From contig JALCCG010000434.1 of assembly GCA_023212695.1 (NCBI GenBank), forward strand, positions 1-12,771: a DNA stretch of 12,771 nt, in the 5' to 3' direction. Numbering within the stretch: position 1 is the first letter of the stretch; the number at the start of each line of letters is the position of its first letter. This DNA comes from Sporisorium sorghi (lineage: Eukaryota > Basidiomycota > Ustilaginomycetes > Ustilaginales > Ustilaginaceae). Both the position numbers and the translations under genes were made by a program. Below, in pieces: positions 7,478 through 12,771 of this stretch. Below the pieces are notes generated by a model. That model saw nothing but the letters and a program-made list of their open reading frames with translations. It had not been told where the DNA came from and searched no databases.

Positions 7478-8773
7478 TCAGAGCCTCCACCGCTCGCCCA
7501 CCTCCCCACCGTCCTCCAGCTTCCCCTCTTCCCCCTTAACCTTGGACACACCCATCCCCAACCCCTTCCGATCCACCTCCATAAAATTCGCCCTCAACCT
7601 ACCCACACTCACGTACCCGTTCAAGATCGCCCACACATCAGTGCCCTCCTCCAGCACCCTCGGTCCCAGCAACGACGCCATGTTGGGCGCAAAGTGCAGC
7701 ACGTTGCTCGGCTCGGGCGCGCCTACAGGCTGCGGTGCGGGCGGTGCGGCGTACGTCGCTGTCGTTTCAGCCGCGAACAGTGGGCCGTACCTGTTCTCCC
7801 AGATGCGCGTCCACACGACCTCTGGCTGGGAGATCGTTTCGCACAGAGGGACGTTGATAGTGTAGCACCCTACTTGGGGTTCCTGATCCCAGTTCGCGTA
7901 GAGCCGGTGGATGAGCGAGGCGGTGAACCTGTTCGCTGCAGCTGCAGTAGCCCGCAGTTGCGTGGGGTCGAGACCAGGCCCACGCGCGTTGGACCGTTCC
8001 GCGAGCGTTGGCGGGTTCGCCGTAAAATGACCGAAACTCACCGCGATGCTCCTTACGCCCGCCAGAGCGCCCGCCATCGCCGCGCCCAGTGTCCCCGACG
8101 ACAGCGCAAACGCCGTCCCCGTATTCCTGCCAAAGTTCGGACCGGACACGACCAGGTCGAACGGCGTCTGCGTCCCAGCGCGCGCGCTTCGCTCTGACTC
8201 CGAACCCCAGAACGCGTTGCCGTTGAACAGGCCCGCATTGCACGCCGTAGTGGGCGAGCCGTCCAGCAGCACCCACTCGGCAAACTCCCCGCGTGCAGTG
8301 TCGATCGCACGGCGCGTAGCTGACCATGACCCGGATGTGCCCGCGTGGCCCCCGTCGAAGTTGGACCGGATGGGGTAGTAGTACCAGTACGCGACGGGGC
8401 CTTGCAGGGAGAACTGCATCGAGCCCCAGGATTTTTGCGAGGAGGGAAGCACGACGCTCACGTCCCACCCGAGCGCGACGAGCTCTTGGTACAGCCCAAG
8501 CACGTGCGGTGAGGACGGTGAGGGCGGGCCGTCGTCGTTGACTAGCAGCACTTTGGGTGGTCGGTTGGCGGTGGCTGTGGTGGTGGAGAACATGTGGGGC
8601 GAGAAGGTTGAGGTTATGGTGGATCGAGAGGAGGTGGTGTCGGACAACTCGTGGTGGATGTATATGCCAGGAGAGTGGTGATGACGCTGTTGGTGGTCGC
8701 GGTATAGAAGCGCCGAGACGAGGAGGACGAGCAGAGGTGTGAAGAGTGTGTGCAGTGAGGGAGGGCGCAGCAT
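7478..8773 (-). CDS. SurE-type phosphatase/5'-nucleotidase with N-terminal membrane anchor
   Basis: A 431-residue intronless protein starting MLRPPSLHTLF. Residues about 9-24 form one hydrophobic segment, a signal anchor or uncleaved signal peptide. A Ser/Thr/His-rich linker follows to about residue 70. The SurE fold begins with KVLLVNDDG: Asp80 and Asp81 match the metal-binding pair of the family. Ser115 (SSQKSWGS) matches the conserved Ser, and SGPNFGRNTG at 210-219 holds the conserved Asn213. The family hydrolyses phosphate monoesters, often nucleoside monophosphates, with a divalent metal. The anchor suggests an acid phosphatase working in the secretory pathway, vacuole or cell surface, unlike the cytosolic bacterial SurE. 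The stretch of about 50 residues from 153 to 205 is longer than in bacterial SurE. Downstream it converges on the 101-residue gene, with 78 bp between stops. Start choice: ATG 8773; a later Met61 would give a protein without the anchor. Confidence 0.85.
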   Translation of the reverse strand: MLRPPSLHTLFTPLLVLLVSALLYRDHQQRHHHSPGIYIHHELSDTTSSRSTITSTFSPHMFSTTTATANRPPKVLLVNDDGPPSPSSPHVLGLYQELVALGWDVSVVLPSSQKSWGSMQFSLQGPVAYWYYYPIRSNFDGGHAGTSGSWSATRRAIDTARGEFAEWVLLDGSPTTACNAGLFNGNAFWGSESERSARAGTQTPFDLVVSGPNFGRNTGTAFALSSGTLGAAMAGALAGVRSIAVSFGHFTANPPTLAERSNARGPGLDPTQLRATAAAANRFTASLIHRLYANWDQEPQVGCYTINVPLCETISQPEVVWTRIWENRYGPLFAAETTATYAAPPAPQPVGAPEPSNVLHFAPNMASLLGPRVLEEGTDVWAILNGYVSVGRLRANFMEVDRKGLGMGVSKVKGEEGKLEDGGEVGERWRL

Positions 8774-9217
8774 TCAAGACGGGCAAAGGTGAGTCAGAGG
8801 AGAGAGATGGTGGTGGTGGCAAAGAGCCGAGGCGTTTGGAGCGATTCGCGATCTGTGCGCGATTCGGTCGGTGTTTCGAGATCGCATCACCGATCGATCA
8901 ATTTAATTATTTTTTTTTGAGCTGAAATGTGAGATCGTCGCCCGCAACAAAAGTGGAGGATGGGAAAAATCAACGCAGCGTCGACATGATCGCCTCTTTG
9001 TCACAACCACCACCATCATCGTCGTTTGCTACACTCCACCATTCGCGCGAACCCGCCACTCGCTCTAGACTGGCACACTGCAGCAAGGCGACCACTCTCA
9101 GCCGACGCAATACACCTCCTTCTTCTTGTCACGGCTCGACACATCACCATCCCTTCCACGAACGAGTCCCACGAACTGCAGCCTCTGTCTCGAGGCCTGC
9201 CCCTTCCCTCGCCCATC
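8774..9217. promoter_or_regulatory. Divergent region between the SurE-type gene and the ATPase C-terminal fragment
   Basis: 444 bp lie between divergent starts. An AT-rich patch with a T9 run (about 8899-8918) stands out in otherwise GC-rich sequence and may be the core of a bidirectional promoter. The last 150 bp before ATG 9218 are CT-rich like a fungal 5' leader. Under the inversion model this is the old promoter of the SurE-type gene, now also upstream of the ATPase fragment. I see no other gene. Confidence 0.5.
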
Positions 9218-9856
9218 ATGGCCACCACCACCACCACCGTCACCCGCCCCACCCACGGCCACACGCCGATCCATCCACGCGCGCCCACCGCCAACCTCGT
9301 CTCCGTCAAAGTCCTCGTCTCGCTCATCGGTCAAGTCCTCATCTGCGGCGGCTTCCAGCTCTGGGCCTTCACCCACGTCCGCGCACAACCCTGGTACACC
9401 CCACCCATCATCGACCCAGATGCAGAGCTCGACTCGTCCAACCCCGAGAACTCCGCCGTGTTCCTCGTCTCCTCGTTTCAGTACACCATCGGCTGCCTGG
9501 TGTACACGACGGGCTATCCGTACCGCAAGAATCCGATCACGAACGTGTGGTTGATGGCGAGTGTCGTGGTGTTGTTGGCCTTCTCGCTGTATGCGCTGTT
9601 TGCGGAAGATGGGGTGGTGGTAGGCGTGTTGGGGCTGGTGCATTTCCCAAGGTCTTTTAGGGTGACGTTGTTCGTGGCGGTGGTGGTGAATACCGTGCTG
9701 AGCTTTGTGTTTGAGAGCGTGTTGGCGAGGTACGTCGTGCAAGGGGTCAAGGCGGTTCAGAGGCTGTCGAGGCGCTCGAGGCGCAACAGGCGCAAACATG
9801 CGAGTAAGACGTACAAGGCTGTTGAAAGGAGTATGCAGCACGACGGTGATGCCTGA
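9218..9856 (+). pseudogene. YPK9: C-terminal fragment (TM7-TM10) of a P5B ATPase, on the opposite strand from its body
   Basis: The frame encodes 212 residues from ATG 9218, which has an excellent context (A at -3, G at +4). Residues 1-16 (MATTTTTVTRPTHGHT) look unrelated to ATPases. From about Pro17-Ile18 the sequence is typical of the end of P5B pumps: HPRAPTANLVSVKVLVSLIG leads into TM7, then a PWYTPP loop. TM8 is around FLVSSFQYTIGCLVYTTG, TM9 around NVWLMASVVVLLAFSLYALF, and TM10 around VTLFVAVVVNTVLSFVFESV. A basic Arg/Lys-rich cytosolic tail ends the protein. These are exactly the segments missing from the neighbouring minus-strand ATPase. The fragment lacks any catalytic domain, so it cannot pump alone. 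It has no stop or frameshift, so the break is recent, or the piece is still expressed. Upstream of 9218 the frame is open but contains no ATG. Confidence 0.85.
9264..9268 (+). repeat. Left copy of a 5-bp inverted repeat at the inversion breakpoint
   Basis: CGCCG here matches CGGCG at 9995-9999. It spans the end of the Thr codon and the Pro17 codon just before ATPase-like sequence starts in the plus-strand fragment. Confidence 0.6.
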
Positions 9857-9994
9857 AGAAAACCGCTTTCCAGTCACACACCTGTGCTTGTACTCGCTTT
9901 CCCTCTCACTGCTGCACATCGCACTCTCCAGAACCCTCCGTGTGATCATCGCTGCCATCATCCTTGAACATTGGCATTGAGGGTGAACCTTCTA
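9269..9994. other. Putative inverted 726-bp segment
   Basis: The segment is bounded by CGCCG (9264-9268) and CGGCG (9995-9999). It holds TM7-TM10, the tail and the former 3' region of the P5B ATPase gene. Turning it round joins the codon for the last Pro of the minus-strand ORF to Ile18 of the plus-strand fragment in the same frame, giving RTGPP followed by IHPRAPTANLVS. That order is expected between TM6 and TM7 of P5B ATPases. It could be a genomic inversion or an assembly error. Confidence 0.75.
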
Positions 9995-9999
9995 CGGCG
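9995..9999 (-). repeat. Right copy of a 5-bp inverted repeat at the inversion breakpoint
   Basis: CGGCG on the plus strand reads CGCCG on the minus strand. It covers the last two proline codons of the truncated ATPase, directly before its stop codon. Confidence 0.6.
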
Positions 10000-12696
10000 G
10001 ACCAGTACGCGCCGAAAACACACTCAACAGCAACGCCGAAAAGTCGGCCAGCATAAACTGTCCGTCCGACAACGAGCTGCCGATCGAGTACATCAGCAAC
10101 ACCGAGCTGAACTGGATCAGCGACGTCAGACAGATATAACTGAAACAGTTGAACGACGTCACCAGCGCCGCTCTTCCCTCTGCGATCGCATCGAGCACGC
10201 ACGAGATATCGCCCCTGTTTGACGTAAACGGCGCGGCGACCGACGCCTCGGCCTCGCTGAGCGAGATCCCAATGTCGGCCGCCTTGAGCGCGCCGCAGTC
10301 GTTGGCGCCGTCGCCGCAGAACCCGACGCAGTAGTTCAAAGCCTGCAATCTCTCAACCAGCTCGTGCTTCTCGTCCGGCGACATGCGCGCAAAGATCGTG
10401 CCCTTGATCAGCATCCGCCGCACCGTCTCGATCGGCGCGAAATCGATCATCCAACGGAACACGTCGCCCGTCAATGCGAGCTGGTAGTCCTGGAAGTCGA
10501 ACTCTTCCAGATCCAACACGTGCGGGTCCACCTCCCTCGGCTGCAGGTTGTACGCATCCAGCTTGATCCGATCGTCGTCGACGCTCGACCAGTCCACCAC
10601 CGCCCGCGCGCTCCGCTGGTCGCCCTCCACAAACGTCGGCATAAACACGTGCGCCGACTGCCCCACCATGCCGCACTCCCTCGCCACGCTGATCGCCGTA
10701 CGCGGATTGTCGCCCGTCACCATCTTGGCGACGATGTTGGCGTTGCGCAGCACCTCGATCGCCGGCGCACTGCCTTCCTTGAGCTTGTTCTCGAAGATGA
10801 TTAACCCCAAGAAGCGCAGTCCGCTCTCGGCCTGCTCGCGTCGCATGCGTTGAGCCTTGATCCAGCTCATGCCCGCCATCGACTTGCCTGCGCATGCGAT
10901 GACGCGGTAGCCGTGTTTGGTGTAATACGACAGCAGATCGTCGTAGTCCGCAGGGAAGGTGTCCTTGTCGCAGATGTCCGACATGACTTCGGGCGCGCCT
11001 TTGACAAACACCTCCATCGACTGCGACTTGAGCCGTTTGACGATCACCGACATGCGACGCAGCGAAGAGACAAACTCAAACGTGCGCAGCACGCCCAGCT
11101 CGAGAAAGTGCGCGTGTCGACCGGACTTGATCGCATCTTCCACCTCGAAAGCCTGCCCACCGGGAGGACGGACTACGGTCTGCACCAGCGCAGGCGGACG
11201 CTCCGTCAGCTTCGACTTGCCGTTCTTGGCCGTGCCCGTTTTCGTTGTCGCCTTGGCCGATCGATCTTTGCCCTCGTCGAGCGTCCAGCCGGTATACTCG
11301 AACATCTTGACATCGAGCGGATCGCCAATCACCTCGCCATCCACCACTTTCAGCGAGTGGCACGTCGCCAACGCATACAGCAACGGCATCTTGCGCGCAT
11401 CCGCGTCATTCTTGCCCCCAACACCCACAGGCATCTCGTCGACCGTCTCGTGCAGCTCGCTGAACCGCCCGGCCTTGAGATCGATGGTGCGCGTCCCCAG
11501 CACGTCCAGCCCCTCGGCGGTGAGTGTGCCCGTCTTGTCAAAGCAAAACACGTCCACTTTGCCTCCGATGATGACGCGGTTGGGCGATATACAGAAAATG
11601 CCCACCTTGCGCAGACGGTTGATGGCGAACGAGATGCCGATCGACATGGTGGCGGGCAGCGCGGGGGGCACCACCACCGTGATCAGATCAAGCGCACGGA
11701 CGACGATGGTGTGCCACGCAATGCCGATCTTGACAAAGTTGACGGCGGCAAACGTGAAGCCGATGCCTGCGATCATGGCGAGGAAGCCAATGAAGCGGAA
11801 CGAGTCGCGGTAAAACTTGAAGCCCATGGGCTTGGGGAAGAGCATGCTGCGCACCAGAGCACCTTTGGTCGTGTTGAAGCCAGTTCGGACCACCATGGCC
11901 TTGGCGCCGACCTCGTTCTTGTCCGTCGATCCGCTCCCACGGATACGAATGATGCGCGTGCCAGAGAAAAGGAAGTGCTTCGCGAGATCAGCAGTGACTT
12001 CAGTCCCTGCTGCATGAAGCCCAACCATGCTAGGCGTAGTCAGCGGCACCTTGCTGACGGGCACACTCTCTCCCGTCAACATGCTCTCGTTAACAATCGC
12101 ATCGCCGCTGAGCAAGACGCTGTCTGCAGGAAACAGCAGCAACCCTGGCTCGGCCACATCGTAGACATCGCCAGGCACCAAGTCGTTCGAATCGAGTACC
12201 TGCCAGTTGCCCTCGCGCAGCACGCGCACGTCGCACGAGAAGCGACTCATCTCGCGCATGCGGTTGACCGTCTGGCGCGTCTCGACGAGCGTGGTGAAGA
12301 TCGAGACGAGCGAGATGACGGCAATGCAAAACGCATAGTAGTAGTAGTTGTCGAACGACCACAGGATGATCGAGACGATCTGGAACATGTAGAACGGGTG
12401 GAGCACTTCGTCGACCAGAAGCTGCCACGTGGATTTGGCCTGGATCTCGATGGCGTTCTTGCCAAAGATGGTGGTGCGGTCCTTCTCTGCGTCCCAGCTG
12501 ATGCCGCTGTTGATGGCGCCGAGCGAGGTCCAGAGCGGGTCTCGCCAGTCCTTGATCATGCGAAGACGGCCTGTGGGAGGGTGCAAAGCGTAGCGGGTGT
12601 AGCGGTAGTCGAAAAAGGTGAGGTCCATGAGCTGCTCTGTCTGGACGCCCGAAAGCATGGGTAGGCCGCCAGTCGCTGATACTTCGCCACCATTGC

Positions 12697-12721
12697 CAGC
12701 GCCAGCGCCAGTGCCAGTGCC
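12697..12721. repeat. Hexamer repeat GCCAGC/GCCAGT encoding Gly-Ala and Gly-Thr
   Basis: Tandem hexamers in the N-terminal linker of the ATPase encode alternating Gly-Ala and Gly-Thr on the minus strand. They are in frame with the downstream catalytic part, which supports translation upstream of Met 12658. Confidence 0.7.
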
Positions 12722-12771
12722 ATTTGCCTCGCCGCCGTTGCCGCCATTGACAATACTGCTCCTTGCCGAAG

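Larger units (their letters stand above)
9992..12771 (-). pseudogene. YPK9: P5B-type ATPase (Ypk9/ATP13A2 family), 5' partial at window edge, 3' truncated after TM6
   Basis: The frame is open through the window edge at 12771; the N-terminus lies outside. Numbered from the internal Met at 12658, 888 residues are visible. Before it is a Gly/Thr/Ala-rich linker. YRYTRYALHPPTGRL is the P5B N-domain signature, and the first membrane segments follow at about 80-125. The actuator motif is LTGES at 194-198. PPALP at 331-335 in TM4 separates P5B from P5A. The phosphorylated Asp374 is in DKTGTLT. MTGDNPRTA and GDGAND (782-787) mark the P domain. TM5 is about 834-858 and TM6 about 864-884. A stop codon follows RTGPP at 9994-9992, where TM7-TM10 should begin. 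The family sits in vacuolar or lysosomal membranes; ATP13A2 exports polyamines to the cytosol, and yeast Ypk9 protects against metals. Without TM7-10 the product is probably inactive. No intron is visible. Catalytic residues are all intact, pointing to recent damage. Confidence 0.92.

Noticed and set aside
9026..9217. 64-codon upstream extension of the ATPase fragment
   Set aside because: It starts at TTG and reads through leader-like CT-rich sequence; the first ATG is at 9218 in a strong context.
9240..9986. TCACCC (9240-9245) and GGGTGA (9981-9986) as the inversion repeat
   Set aside because: They are also inverted, but joining at them does not restore the ATPase frame at the right residue, while CGCCG/CGGCG does.
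10850..12664. 604-codon plus-strand ORF opposite the ATPase
   Set aside because: It is the antisense shadow of a GC-rich coding gene, with His/Arg/Asp-rich low-information sequence and no motif.

Overview
This is one end of a chromosome from a GC-rich filamentous or dimorphic fungus, most likely a basidiomycete smut of the Ustilago/Sporisorium type. The evidence is a terminal array of TTAGGG-type telomere repeats, mostly intronless genes with long low-complexity linkers, one short GT..AG intron with a TACTGAC branch site, and fungal gene families throughout. The genus is inferred, not proven.

Layout from the chromosome tip inward. Positions 1-76 are telomere. The array is fused directly to a minus-strand gene (77-937) whose visible part looks like the chromatin-remodelling subunit Rsc9; the gene loses its 3' end at the telomere. 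A 1.06-kb divergent intergenic region with an A34 tract and a CAG-type repeat separates it from a plus-strand TFIIB/Brf-type transcription factor (2001-4109). Next are a plus-strand zinc-dependent dehydrogenase of the glutathione-independent formaldehyde dehydrogenase type (5006-6313), a two-exon gene for a 101-residue hydrophilic protein behind a strong TATA box (7031-7399), and a minus-strand SurE-type phosphatase/nucleotidase with an N-terminal membrane anchor (7478-8773).

The inner part holds a P5B-type transport ATPase (Ypk9/ATP13A2 family) broken in two. The minus-strand part (9992 to the window edge) ends with a stop codon just after transmembrane segment 6. The missing segments 7-10 and tail lie next door on the opposite strand (9218-9856). 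Both pieces meet at a 5-bp inverted repeat, CGCCG/CGGCG (9264-9268 and 9995-9999). Flipping the 726 bp between the repeats would rejoin the reading frame exactly, so a local inversion is the simplest explanation.

The genes are not an evident pathway or cluster; they look like ordinary housekeeping and metabolic genes brought to a chromosome end. The two main observations are structural: a telomere seated inside a coding gene and an inversion-split ATPase, both within 10 kb of the tip. I saw no transposon, tRNA, rRNA, CRISPR array or subtelomeric helicase gene.
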